This document shows positions 45,801 through 58,245 of a stretch of DNA of 64,000 nucleotides, piece after piece; position 1 is the stretch's first letter, and every line of letters begins with the position of its first letter. A program made the position numbers and the translations under genes. The stretch is from positions 3,720,001 to 3,784,000 of the forward strand of contig NC_052616.1 of the NCBI RefSeq assembly GCF_016545825.1, in the 5' to 3' direction. Source of the stretch: Eucalyptus grandis. Lineage: Eukaryota; Streptophyta; Magnoliopsida; Myrtales; Myrtaceae. A model generated the notes under the pieces. That model had not been told where the DNA came from, made no database searches, and saw nothing but the letters and a program-made list of their open reading frames with translations.

Positions 45801-48800
45801 CCATTAAGTCTGACTTTTGTTATTTTTGTGTGATTTTTTTATTAGAGATTCTGAAGTCGGACCCTTAATGAACTTTGTTCGACATTCTTTTGACTGCGTT
45901 ACGGTAAAATTTTACAATTTTCAGACTTTGTTTACTAGGTTGGATCTTTGTTGGTATGTTGTGATAATCTGCTGTCATGTTGAATTTTTGATGCAATGTT
46001 GCATGTTATTGAATTTTTATAAACCTATGTAGCTCGTTTCAAAAAATTTCTCATGAAGTTTGTTCCTCACGATGTTTTGGATGTTGTGTAATTTTCTTCA
46101 GACAAATTATGGGTCCATTGTCAATAGAGTTGATTTTGTTTGCCATGTTCCGTGATGTCTTGTCACAACTTTCTACTGTGTTTTCTTTCTAGAATTTTTT
46201 AGGTTAGCTTGCATGTTGAATTTGTTTCGCATCTCTTCATGGACTTTGTTCCTCATCTTTTGAACTTTACCCCAGAAATTCTTCAAAAATAAAAAGCACT
46301 TTAGTGTGTTTTTCAGACCCTTTGAACATCATAAACTTGTCTAAGTTTTCATATTTTTGTTGATTTGAACCTAATTTTAGTTCCAAGTGATTCTCACATA
46401 TATACTTCTCATGCCATCTTTAAACTCCAAACTTTCAAAACTGGTTTAATATTGATGTCATCTAAAGTTTGGATTGTATTTAAGGCACATGCGAAGCTCA
46501 ATCAGGGTGCCTATTCTTGCACCCGAGTTAGCCGTGGTGGCTAAATGCTATGGCGCATCTTTGCTACCATTAGCATGTTGTCTCACAATTCACTATCAAT
46601 TGATTTCTTAAGTGCCTATGATTTCATTTGATGCATGTTGAATGAATAAGTGATCCATTATTGACTCACTGAAATTGTTTCATTGTTTGAGAACCAAGGC
46701 TTAATGGCCTACTTGCATGTTTATTTCTTGCTGATGGATGTGTTTTCTTATGCATAGGTGTGATGCTTGATTCCACGGAATGACCTTGGGATTCACTTTG
46801 AACATGTCTTAGGGGTTTATAGGCATTGGTTACCATGTGAGAACACAAATAGTGGCCAATGGCTGTAAGCCATAAAAATGAGTTGGGATAGGTGCCTAGA
46901 AGGATCGATGCATAAATTGCAAAGGTTGACCTCGAGGCCCAACTTGTTCACCTTTGCATATGATTTCAATTTTTTTATTGTTCTTGATTGTCTTGTGCTT
47001 GTGACTATTTTTGCCGTGAATGATTATTTCTTTCCTATTGTACTACCTAGTTCTAATTTTAGACTAGGATTAGAATAAGTCCTTAGAGATGAAGGTCTTT
47101 CAAAACTTGAAGATGATGCAAGGTCGATGTCCACTCCAAATGTATTTTTGTACCGTTTCTCCTCGATAAATGTTTTGGGTTGTCTTGTGTTGCATAAACA
47201 TCCGACAATTTACAGGTTTTATTTTCTTGGTTTATTTTTGTTTTTTATATTTACCACTTCAGATTATATGTTAGATTTATTACTTTCCCTAAATTGTTCA
47301 CTCAGTTGTCTACTTAGCGCCTTGTCTTTAAATTTCAACTGTGTGCTTTCTTTTCTCTTTTATGGAAATAGAATTACATGAAATCAATCATCCATGCATG
47401 ATCACTTAGTTTTATTGACCCAAAAAAGTACAAAAGAAATGCATAGACATCTTAGGAAATAGGACATACCGTTAGGTACTGAAAGGACGCTCATAGAAAT
47501 ATTAGTATAATCAAAGTCTCCAAATCTAAAATTTCTAGTAGCGTAAAAATCGAGGGACCACTCCTAGTCCTCAATTGAGTTTTCTTGTCAGCCCCCTAAA
47601 AATGAGGCTAGTGGTGGCTCCTATCTTTATTAGATTTTTCTAAACAACTAAATAATAAAATAATCCCATCGTGAGAGGTATGGGTCTTGACAAGACTCAT
47701 CATAGTTTAGCATACTAATTGTGAAAAATTCCAAATAGATTAAGTGATGCCATCCATGGGAGTAAGTACTATCGGGAGGGCTACTATGGTAAAGATACAC
47801 TTAAATTCAATATCCACACCCGATCTCCACTTTCGAGGTGTGTCGCCTATGTAGGTACAAATCATGATACCTTCCGTTGTCACGCGATATACGAGCTTGG
47901 GAGAGCTTGCGCTGTGAAAAAGGGAACTCATGATGGTTCATCTCGAAAAACGAGGTGATGACGTTTTTTAGAATATGAACTGTGAGGAAACTTTCATGAT
48001 CAAATACCCTTAAACCCAACATTTTTCCTCTTTCTATCAAGGGTGGCTAGGTTGCGATAGAGAATGATGTTTAATTTCGAGAATTAAGGCTCAATTTTAC
48101 TATTAAACCTAGATTGAATGCAATAAGTCACCCTAGGTATGGGCAATTAATTCAATAGGTACCTTACAATTTTAATTGAATTCAATTTCAATTAATTTGC
48201 ATTTTTGGGCAAGAAATTACATAAATTTCCAATTTAGCCTAGGAAGTCCAATTACGTGTACCCATGGCATAGGTTTGATATTTTCCATGTTAATTAAGTA
48301 ATTAGGCTAATAAAAGATTACTAGATTGCATAAAATTTAGGAAGATAAGGACTGAACCACCCAAAGGGTGGCTGAACCTGGCCGAATCAGTTTGGAGTGG
48401 TTGGATCAGCCACCAATGGAGGAGACCGGTTTGGGCCTCTTCCAATTGGTTCTTGGCAATTGGCAACCACCCTGCCACGTCCCGCCGTGTGTACTTTTCC
48501 CCATGCCCTCCCAGTTTTCAGATTTTACAAAAATTCCCTAAGGTTCTGTGAAATTATTAAAATCCCTCTAATTAGGCCTCAATTGCAAATTCAATCCAAA
48601 CCGTTGATTTCAGCGCATCACCACCGTCCAAATAGTCACATGTTTAATTTTCAAGTTTGCGTAATCCCCAAGCAAATTAGTTAGGTTTTGAGATCAATCC
48701 TTAGTCATTGGATCAATCGATGGCTAGGATTTGATCTTGAGGGGTGGTATATATACCATTTTCCTCCAAAAATGAAAAGAACACCTCATTTGATTAAAAA

Positions 48801-49231
48801 AAAAAAAAACCAAATCTGAGAAGAGAGAGAAACTCTCAAAATCTCTATTCTCTCTCTCCTCCCACCTTCTCTCTCTCTTAACTCTTTCTTGCACGGCCGG
48901 CATCCACCACTGATGGATCCTGGACCAATGACCCTCCATTAGTGATCCTCAGCCCATCCCCAACATGTTCGTGGTAGCAACTTCCCCTGGTGGCCTCCCA
49001 TTCGTCTTGCCAGCTCTGATCTTCATTTGGCATTCAAATCGGCGCTCGATTTTCCCCCCATTGGTGATCAGCCCCCTCCATTGGTTATGTAAACCCCTTA
49101 AGTGACTTTGAAGATCCTTAGAGCTTCCTCAACATCCCTCGTTGCTGTGTTGTTAAGGTGATTATCGAAGCTTGACTTGCGTAATAAATGCATAAAAGGT
49201 AACTATTTGAACTTGAGTTTGATGAAGTGAG
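42830..49231. other. Old AT-rich repeat DNA with a diverged repeat pair
   Basis: No protein domain was recognised in 6.4 kb. 42830-43770 resembles 48070-48905 in the same orientation: shared phrases include AATTCATTCATTTTCAATTAATTTGC/TTCAATTTCAATTAATTTGC, AATTA(T/C)GTGTA(T/C)CCAT, CCCTAATTAGGCC(T)-like and a CTCTCTCTC tract. The pair may be the LTRs of a very old element. A stretch near 47595-47625 (TGAGGCTAGTGGTGGCTCC) resembles a Tat-type primer-binding-site context. A run of Cs lies near 44546-44554. Confidence 0.45.
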
Positions 49232-49236
49232 GACAC

Positions 49237-49640
49237 TGTAGTATTTTATTAATACGTCCATGATGGGGTGTGATTGGAACGCACCGTTTCGTCTTGATAT
49301 GTTATGATGGAAAGACACCCTTTAAAAATGTATGAGGGAGTTGTATAAAAGTCTTATAAAAATTACCGTTGGTACGGTTGGCAAAACGTATGCTCAGAAA
49401 AGAAAGTTCTCCTTTTCTTGTCCCCTTTCCATCAAAGAAAAAGAAGGCATTCCATTTCTCCTTTATGAGAACAATTGGCATTTACATTGTAAAAATCGGA
49501 TGTTTTCCTTGTGATTGCACTCAAACGAACATGAGGTATTTTTGTTTGTAATTCATCCATAATTCAACCTTCGTTCTGGGGTAAATTGTTGATCGCGCAT
49601 CGAAAGAGGTAAGTCATTTTCTGCCAACTTTCTTCCAACA
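49237..49640 (+). repeat. 5' LTR of the plus-strand copia element
   Basis: 404 bp, ends CCAACA. Its partner is 56483-56891. The two differ by scattered substitutions and a short A-run indel, so the insertion is not recent. Confidence 0.92.
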
Positions 49641-49660
49641 TTAGTATGAGAGCCCGGTTA
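49641..49660 (+). other. Degenerate primer-binding site
   Basis: TTAGTATGAGAGCCCGGTTA follows the 5' LTR directly; it is an altered form of the initiator tRNA-Met site TTGGTATCAGAGCC. Confidence 0.75.
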
Positions 49661-49889
49661 TGTTTTCTGCCTTGTTTTCATTAAATTTTCTCATTTACCA
49701 CTTAATATCGAGATCAAGAGAATGAAATCTACACTGTTTGAATGTTTATTGCTTGGAATTGCAATCCGAATCATAAAAAACCAACCAAAGCGAAGAATGG
49801 TTTGGGGCCGTGTACACCCGTATGGATTTGGCTATTTTTCAGAATATTTTTTTTCAGCCAAAATCAATTTTGTCAAATATATAGGATGA

Positions 49890-50345
49890 AAGTACTTGTT
49901 GAGACGAGTCCAACGGTGGGTCGAGGGCTGCCAGAGGAGGCCGAACGTGCCCACACGAGCGGCCAGAAGCCGCGACGTGTGGGAGCCACGTGCCCACATG
50001 CACGGCCAGAAGCCACAACATGTGGGCACCATGCGCTGAACCGTCGGCGAACCGACACATGCTAACGTTACCATGATGTCATCGTGACATCATCCAACAA
50101 TTGGTAACAACTGAATGACATCATCGATGACATCATCAACGGCACAGTTGGCCGGCTGGTCGCCGGCTGGCAACCCTACCCGAGACCTGACCTGCTGGAG
50201 AACCAACCCGACCCGACTCGGCCGTTGACCGGTCAAACAGATGAATTGGTCGGGCAGTCAAACCGGTCAAACCGGTCACCAGTTGGACCGATCGGACCGG
50301 CCAGGAGCCATTTGGCTCGCTAGTGTGTGTGGGCAAGCGAGAGCT
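49890..50345 (+). other. GC-rich leader of the plus-strand copia element
   Basis: A GC-rich block with CCGGTCAAACCGGTCA words (about 50253-50285), CATGTGGGCAC/CACGTGCCCAC near-repeats (about 49950-50030) and the sequence TGACATCATCGATGACATCA at 50116-50135. It has the same place and flavour as the leader of the copia element on the minus strand. Open frames here are compositional. Confidence 0.65.
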
Positions 50346-50900
50346 CCGATCGAAGCATGGTCATCGGCGTTTAGTTCGTATGCATGTGCTCTACACTGTG
50401 ATATAATTATTTTATATATTTGAGTTTTATAAATATATAAAATTGTGTATGGAACCCTAACTACGCGTATTTTTAGGGTATAAATGCATAGTTTATTCAT
50501 TTATAGCTTGTATTTTCTTATATTTTAGGAAATACAATAGCTAGCCAACATGAAAACTGATGTCATATATGATGTGTAAAACTTGATTCGATGGTAGCAA
50601 GTACATAGTTTAATATACTTGTAATTTTCTAATTCCAAGAAAAATCAAACAATTGTAGGAAATCATTGTTCTTCTATTACATGTTGAATTGCGGTTTTGA
50701 TTGTAATTGCAGTATGATTGGTTTTTTTTGTATGTTAATTCACATCATGCTATACTTTTGTGTGAATGGAAAAATGTTAAAATCACATGAGGTCATGTAA
50801 TTATTTTTTCTAGTGGGATTGTTGCATCGCCTGACGAACTGAATTTAAGAGAAATTTAGTTATGTAAAAGTAATTGTAAAAGTATTCCTCATCATCATTT
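50346..50900 (+). other. AT-rich filler between leader and RT
   Basis: No coding recognised where gag, protease and integrase would be expected. Confidence 0.4.
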
Positions 50901-50904
50901 TGAG

Positions 50905-52222
50905 ATTGAATGGGAAGCATTTATGATTACTTAGAAAGACGATGCCGAGCCTAAAATTGTTCAAGAAGCTCTCTCATCCTCTGATAAGAAAGAATGGAGA
51001 AAAGCTTTGGAAAATGAAATGGAGTCAATGAGGGCGAATCACGTTGAGACTTGGTTGATCTACCACCAAATTGCAAGGCTATTGAAACAAATGGGTTTTC
51101 AAAATTAAGTGAAAGGCATATGGATCAATTTAAAAGTATAAGGCTTGTCTTATGGCAACATGTTATACTCAACAAGATGGTATAGACTATAAGTTAACAT
51201 TTTCATCAATTGTAAGGTTTGCCTCAATACGCCTTATCCTAACATCGTTGCACATTTGACCTTGAATTATATCAAATGAATATAAAGATGACATTTCTCA
51301 ATGGAGAACTAGATGAGAAATTTATATGAAGCAACCAATAGGTTTCATAGCTAAAGGTCAAGAGCATAAAATTTGCAAGCTTCATCGCTCAATATATGGC
51401 CTTAAGCAATCATCTAAACAGTGGTATCTTCGTTTGCATCGAGCCATAACCACTTTTGGTTTCACGATGATCGAAGAAAATCACTATGTATATGTCAAGC
51501 GGTTCGAAGATAAATTTGTGATTTTATCACTTTATGTGGACGATATTCTATTGGCTAGAAATGACAAGGCTTTGGTTATTACCATAAAGGAATGATTGTC
51601 CTTCAATTTTGAAATGAAGGACATGAGAGAAGCTACTTTTATAATAAGAGTTAAGATCGAAAGAAATCGATCAAGGAAACTCATTGCTTTATCACAAAAG
51701 TCTTATATAATGAAGATTCTTGAATGTTTTAATATGCAGCACTGTAATCCCATTAATACCCATGTCACGTAAGGTGAAGACTAAGTACTAAGATGTGTCA
51801 TAAGACTCCAGAAGAAATTAAAGTAATAGAAATTGTTCCTTACACTAGTGTGGTCGGAAGTTTGATGTATGCTATGATGTGTACTCGACCGGACATATGT
51901 TATGATGTGGGATTGGTGAACCGATACCAATCAAATTTTGGTCAAGCACACTAGAAAGTAATGAAGAGGATCCTGAGATACTTAAAAGGCACAATGGACT
52001 ATCGACTATGTTACCAAGGGAATGATTTACGCTTATTTGGTTATTCGGATGCTGATTGGAGTGGAGATCTAGATGAGCGTAAATCGACTTATGGATATGC
52101 ATTCTTGCTCAATGGAGGTGCGATTTCTTGGAATAGCAAGAAACAGACGTGCACGACCTTGTCTATGATGGATGGAAAATTTATTGCATGCTCTGCCGCA
52201 ATGCAAGAAGTAGTATGGCTAA
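50905..52222 (+). pseudogene. Copia RT-RNase H remnant, 5' part
   Basis: Begins with an integrase-RT junction (KNGEKLWKMKW-like) and RT N terminus broken by stops, then an open segment 51326-51595 with the YGLKQSSKQWYLRLH motif and the intact catalytic YVDD at 51533-51544. After frame breaks, 51961-52222 holds the RNase H domain: YLKGTMDYRLCY, then SDADWSGDLDERKST and GGAISWNSKKQT, ending in VVWL where the LTR-type element is inserted. The similarity to 12934-13242 (minus) is high by eye. Confidence 0.88.
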
Positions 52223-55200
52223 TGTAACATCCTGAATTTTTTAGTTTTGCTTTTAATTAAATTAATCAGGCTTTTCATCGACGCGCTTATAGTGCTATTT
52301 TCAGAGTTGATCACTCTTGAGATAACTAGACTATCTGGAGAAGTCATTAAGGAATTTTAATGCAATAGACTTGAGAATTCGACCAAGATTAGACTACTCG
52401 ACCGTGCTCATCTGTAGAGATCATTATGGCACAATTAAAAATCACTTAGAGATCAAAGATAGGTTAGTTCGACTGAGATAGTGGTTAAATGTGAGTGATT
52501 CCACCAAATTGAGAAATTCTCGTCAACCGACACTAGACTGATTTTTGTCGTTTTGGTACCCTGTGTCCGTATTTGAATCCTTGAGATTTTCACGACAACC
52601 AAGAGTCGTCAATGTGTCGAACAGGTTCATTGTGGCTTGAAGAAAATCGACCATAGATCATTTGCACTAAAAAATTCTAAAAGCTACCGGGCAGCTTAAG
52701 TCACGCTAAAAACGCGCCAGATCTAAATTAACCATGAATTTGAATCTGATTTCAGAAATTGAAAGTTCTATCACGTCACAGGTCATTTTAGGAACATCGA
52801 CTCAATCTCTAAAGATTTTTCTGCAAATCGAGACTTTTTGGGAAAAAGTCAAGGTAGGAGTGTTTTTGTCCAAAAAATTCATAGGATCGTTTTTTCGTGA
52901 AATTGGGAAGCAAATGGGATCAATTAGTGAGGAAAAATATCAATTTGATCAAGGACTCGATAATGGAATTTATAGAGGCTGATTTGAATTGATTCGAAGA
53001 GAGATTGAAGGGAAATTGAATCCAAGGCCTTGTGAATTCATAGTCCCCTTGCCCATGACATTTTGGACCTCTTCAAGGCTTAGAAGGAAGCCAAAGGGCT
53101 GAGAAAATTGCTGAGGAAGCCTTCCTAGGTGGTGGGGGCCGGTCAAGGGGAACAAAAGGTGAAGAAGAGACCAAGCTTGTCCCTTTGCCTCCTTCTTCCC
53201 CACCGTCGACTAGCCCCTCTCTCCTTCTCCATTTGTGCTGTTTGAAGCTCAGATTCTAGAGGAGACCAGCTAAAGCTACCAGAGTAGCCCAGCCCCCATC
53301 GGACTACCGCTCACCCACTGTTGTGCCCGTAGTGCCTCACACTAGCCCCGCTCGAGTCGCCATCATCCGTGGCCGTCATCCCTACTCTAGCTGCGTCCCA
53401 GAGCCTCCCCCATGACCGTTGGACCACCATGCACCCCTGTTCCGCATCTTGAAGGCCCACCGATACCGCTGCTGCCACCACCGACCTTCCCTCACCGTTT
53501 CCAAGCAAACCGTAGCCACCAACCACCCTTTTCAGCCGCTAATCAAAACCTGAACTAGTGGGTATTCCAGCACTGTTTAGCCCGCTTTTGGTGCCCTTTC
53601 GGACCTCAAAATGCGTGTTTGCTTTGGAGTTTATTGCCCCTTGCCACATCCCATCGATTTGAACCAAGAGTTTGTTTAATAAGTAAGTTTAACTCACTAA
53701 TCCTTACTTAGTAAATTAATGATGTTTAAGAATTGATTAATTTAGATTAAGCATGTTTAGGTGGATAGTTAGATTAGATTAGCAATTTAATTAATTATTA
53801 TTGCATGTTAGGTGGTTAGAGTAGTGTAGTTAGAGCTTATACAAACTCTAGTATTTACCTAGAGTGGTTCGGTAATTTTCTAGGCCTGTCTCGGCTTCCA
53901 ATTAGGCTTTACGGGCTTAAGTTCTATTTATTGGCATTTATTTATTAATTTTCGTAATTATTTATTTATTTATTTATTTTTCAAAAATTAGACTAGGATA
54001 GTTGGTGATCGGAATTTCATGCTGATTGTAGTGGTGTGATCTATTTATTTAATTGAGCTTTAATTTGTGCAGATTTTGTATGATTTTGTATCTTGGGAAT
54101 TTATTCCCAAATTTATTTAATTTCTATAATTAATTGTGAAATTACCAGGTGTCGATTTACAATGCCAAAATTGAATTTGTGGACTGTTGAAATTAGTGGA
54201 ATTTTCAAGGATGAAAATATTGTATTTTGGTTAAAGCCGATCATGTACCCACACACGATTATTTTTATCGAGAAGAATAAAAATGGTGATTTCAGATGAT
54301 CAGAATTAGTAATTGCGGTAGCTTCTAGCAAGCTATATTATATATTATGGCAGCTTCTGGCGAGCTATATTATCTATTGCGACAACTTCTGAAGAGCTAT
54401 ATTATCTATTGCGGCAGCTTTTGGTGAGCTATATTATATATTGCGATAGCTTCTAATAAGCTATACTATCTACTACCAACTTAAAATGAGTAGTTCTGAT
54501 TATAATCGAACTTTATAGATAATATTGATTGAAATGACCGGGGAATGGTCTCGATGACATGTAATCGACTGAGTCGATTGATCGATAATTCAATCTGTCT
54601 TGATGTGTTGAAATGATTGGTTGAAAATGTCATTTATACTAACTTGCAGGAAGAAACATAGGCAAAGGTAAGACCTCCGACTCATGTTGTGCTTAGGCAA
54701 CCTTAGAGCGTATTTTCTTCCTAGTCAAGTCTTAGGGGTAGAACTCGCTAAGACGTCATCTCACCCTATCGTGAGATAACATTTCTAGTCTTTAGCTTGT
54801 AGCTCCTAAGTTTTTGGACGACCTAAGAAGGTTATGGAGCAGACATCTTATATTCCGTTGCATGGGAGCCTTGGGGCTGGACCCATGAGCTGATAAGGTC
54901 CATAGTCCGGGTCAATGCAGGTCTCACCCACAAGGTGCCCCATTGATATAGGTCATGATATCGCCAGGCTCAAGATGGCCAAAGAGAGGGTCCCATCCTA
55001 GAGTCTGAAATACCTCTGTATATTCCGGAGGTCGCTTTTGGGAAAGGAACTGCAGATCCTCCTCAAGGTTCGATCGTAGAAGTGGTATACCCGACTCTTG
55101 AAGTACCAGAGTCCCCGGTGCAATCTGCTGAAGGCTCTAGTTGGAGTGTAGAGGAAGGTGAAATCGAGGAGGATGAGGACCTATAGCTATTTGAAACCCC

Positions 55201-55468
55201 CCATGTTTGATAGATCTTATGTATATAGGTTTGTATTATTGTATGTAAAACTTGACTAGTTATGTTATATACGTATATAAGTGTGATTGTGTTTTCAGTT
55301 GAAGAAAATTGTGGCTCTACTTTTCTATCCCATTGTGTTATTATCTGTGGATTATTTATCTATTTCCGCATGCATATTAGAAGAAAAGGGTCGGCGATGC
55401 ATCCTGGGACGTCGCTATTAATTGACCATAGAGAGATGGGCACGCGCTCGGAGGATCAAGGCGTGACA
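52223..55468 (+). mobile_element. 3.25-kb LTR-type insertion, probably a solo LTR
   Basis: Starts TGTAACATCC and ends GGCGTGACA. The flanks GCTAA (52218-52222) and ACTGA (55469-55473) look like a 5-bp target duplication with two changes: if one copy is removed, the RNase H frame of the host element continues exactly. No gag or pol is visible. An ATTTATAGAGG element near 52969-52979 is a weak TATA candidate. Ends and size match the insertion at 2357-5700 in opposite orientation. Confidence 0.78.
54315..54474 (+). repeat. 32-bp minisatellite, five copies
   Basis: Units start at 54315, 54347, 54379, 54411 and 54443, an exact 32-bp period. The consensus is GCGGCAGCTTCTGG followed by a variable base pair and AGCTATATTAT. 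Differences are scattered substitutions. It lies inside the 3.25-kb LTR-type insertion. Confidence 0.92.
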
Positions 55469-55850
55469 ACTGAAACGTTTCTTGGAAAAATTAGCCACTA
55501 TCATTGAGGTTCCAAAACCGGTAACAGTTTATTGTGATAGTCAAGCAGCCATTGCTAATGTGAAAGATCACAAATATCATGAAAGGACAAAGCACATTAA
55601 CATGAAGCACATGTCAATGTGCTTTGTTTATAATAAGACCGAACATGATAGACCCACAATCATATATGCCTAAAAGATGCCGGATGCGAGTACTTAATTG
55701 AGCGCTATAGAAAGCGAGATGATATAGCACTTGAGCCAAACATGAGTACGTGAGAAACATATGACTATGTTTAGGCTAAGATCCGTATAGTTGATATATT
55801 TAATAAATGACATGCGCTTTTATAGAAAGAGAAATCCACTATAGCATATA
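55469..55850 (+). pseudogene. Copia RNase H remnant, 3' part
   Basis: Continues the RNase H from 52222. The stretch 55482-55673 encodes VPKPVTVYCDSQAAIANVKD, with the catalytic CDSQAA motif, and KYHERTKHI. Later positions are broken by stops. Confidence 0.85.
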
Positions 55851-56470
55851 ATTCATACTACATGTGCATTGTATGACTGACAAGAGAAGATGAGTAAAAT
55901 TATCCATATTTACTCATTATGTGAGCCCTTGAGGTAATTTATAATTTATCTCATTTTGTGCCCTATGTTACTTCTGACTATGTTCTTGAAGTGGAAGATC
56001 AATGTTGCTACTTTAGCATGTTACCGGCGGTCATGAATAAAAATGGCTTTATGGAACATGTCTAGGAAAGTTGTTCTGAAATGGAGAAAGACATGAATGC
56101 GAAGGAAGATTATTGTTTTTTTTTATATCTATCACATGCATTTACTGGTCGACCAATTATATCACCTTCTGTGGATTTGGATATAATTGTAAATACATCA
56201 TGTTATGAGAATAGTCAAGTATAACCTTTAATAGATAGGTATACTTGAATTGATGTAACGAAATATGTCCAGACCTGTGAGACATCGATTGTTTATTTCT
56301 TTTCGGGGTTGTAGCTATTATGTCATCCTTACCAGATACATAATTTGAGCTCCCAAGTGCAGGTGTACTCATTGGTCGCACAGCTTACTTGCCAGTATGA
56401 ATTATTTTGTAAAGTTGATGAATGTTGAATGCCTTATATTCTTGATAGAGTGCTATCAAGCCCATCATGT

Positions 56471-56891
56471 CAGAGTGGGAGATGTAGTATTTTATTAATA
56501 CGTCTATGATGGGGTGTGATTGGAACGCACCGTTTCGTCTTGATATGCTACGATGGAAAGACGCCCTTTGAAAGGGTACGAGGAAGTTGTATAAAATTCT
56601 TTTGAAGATAACCATTGGTATGGTTGGCTAGAACGTACGCTTAGAAAAGAAAGTTCTCATTTTCTTGTCCCCTTTCCATCAAAGAAAAAAAAAAAGGCCA
56701 TTCCATTTCTCCTTTACGAGAACAATTGGCATTTACGCTGTGGAAATCGGATGCTTTCCTCGTAATTGCATTTAGACCAATATGAAGTATTTTTATTCAT
56801 GATTTATCCACAATTCAACGTTTGCTCCAGGGTAAATTGTTGATCACGCATCGAAAGAGGTAAGTCATCTTCCGCCAATTTTCTTCCAATA
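56471..56891 (+). repeat. Polypurine tract and 3' LTR of the plus-strand copia element
   Basis: CAGAGTGGGAGA (56471-56482) directly precedes the 409-bp LTR 56483-56891, which ends CCAATA (a mutated CA end) before the target duplication GACAC. Confidence 0.9.
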
Positions 56892-56896
56892 GACAC

Positions 56897-58245
56897 AATA
56901 GGTGTCCAGGGCTAGAGCTCACTTTCAAAAGATCATCTCTACAAATAATGATGTGTTAGGATGTTAGAATGGCCATAGGTTAGCCTTGAATGAGTTTGAT
57001 TGCATTGAATGAGCTTGATGAATTGATTATGTCTATTCTACAAAAATTGTTTACTTCTATGATAGATATTGAGAAATATTGTGATATGAGCTTATTATTG
57101 TGCTTTTTTGTATTTGATATCTCATTCGTAGATGACTTGAAGACCTTTTCCATTGAGCCATAGAACATCTCAATCCAAGGTCGTTTACTACCTAAAAACT
57201 GCTTCTGAAGTCCGTATATAGTTTCTAGAAATTTTGATGTGTTCTAGTGTAAAATATGTTTCAAATGACCTTTGCTGCTTGTTGATTTTCTATGGATTTT
57301 CATGCTTTGAATCTTAAATTGATACCTTAATGAAAGTTGCTCAAAACATATTTCTCTACAAGATATATTAGATGAACTATGAGGAGAACTCCTTATCTGA
57401 GTTCTTAAACTAACCTTATAAGGTTGTCCTGTGCACCTCTAGATACTACAGTGATTGCCTAGGTAAACAAATTAAAAAAATTATGGAACTTTAACATAAG
57501 ACAGATAAGATCTAAGGTAACATTTTCCATGCGAGACTCAAAGTCCAATTCAGCTTTCACAGCTCTAAATAATGTTTAGTATACCGAACCAAAAGAATAG
57601 GTGATTTCCAAAACATGATGGAACAAAAAGATAAATTTTTTGCAGACTAATTGAGATCGAAAAATCATGAAAATTTTCTATGTAGTAGGATAGGATGTAC
57701 TCTACAATTTTCATGAAGGTTGCATTTAGAATTCTCAACCAAAAATTCTATAGAAAATGGAAAACAGAAGGAGGTCGGTTTAGAAATTCGAAAAACAAAT
57801 TACAACCTCGATAGTTTTCCAAATATATTTTTGTCATACGAAATCCAAAAAATCTGAAATTAAAGTTTTCATAGAACTATTAATAAGGGATGACTTTCAT
57901 GAAGAATGCCTCATGAAATTTGCATCACACAAGTCAATACAAAGTTTGCAATAATGGGTCGCATTGGACCCAAACTCAGCTTGGTTATCCCTTCCTAATT
58001 TAGTTCGAATTTCGATATTTCCTATCCTAGCACTTACGTATTCCAATGTGTAATACTTCCATGGCATGTATAGGGACCCAACAACTAAAGTAAATGACCT
58101 TGTATAGGGAAAAGCTTCCTGATGTTTTCGACTAGGTACAAATGTCTACGGAATCACAAAAACTCAAGGAATCCTATGGAAACTCCCCTCAACAAATAAC
58201 AATTGATCGATATAGGATAGAATGGAGGATATCCACTTGCCATGG
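56897..58245. other. AT-rich DNA continuing from 49231
   Basis: This is the right side of the sequence split by the copia insertion. No gene is recognised. Confidence 0.4.

Larger units (their letters stand above)
49237..56891 (+). mobile_element. Full-length defective Ty1/copia retrotransposon
   Basis: LTRs 49237-49640 and 56483-56891 both begin TGTAGTATTTTATTAATACG and are flanked by the target duplication GACAC (49232-49236 and 56892-56896). It has a primer-binding site, a GC-rich leader, RT and RNase H remnants and a polypurine tract, but I see no gag, protease or integrase between the leader and RT, so about 3 kb of coding is gone. The RNase H region is split by the 3.2-kb LTR-type insertion at 52223-55468. 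The RT resembles that of the minus-strand copia element at 10655-18669. Confidence 0.93.

Noticed and set aside
54315..54474. Regular 32-bp repeats resembling a CRISPR array
   Set aside because: The units are contiguous without unique spacers, vary between copies, and lie in a plant LTR; it is a minisatellite.
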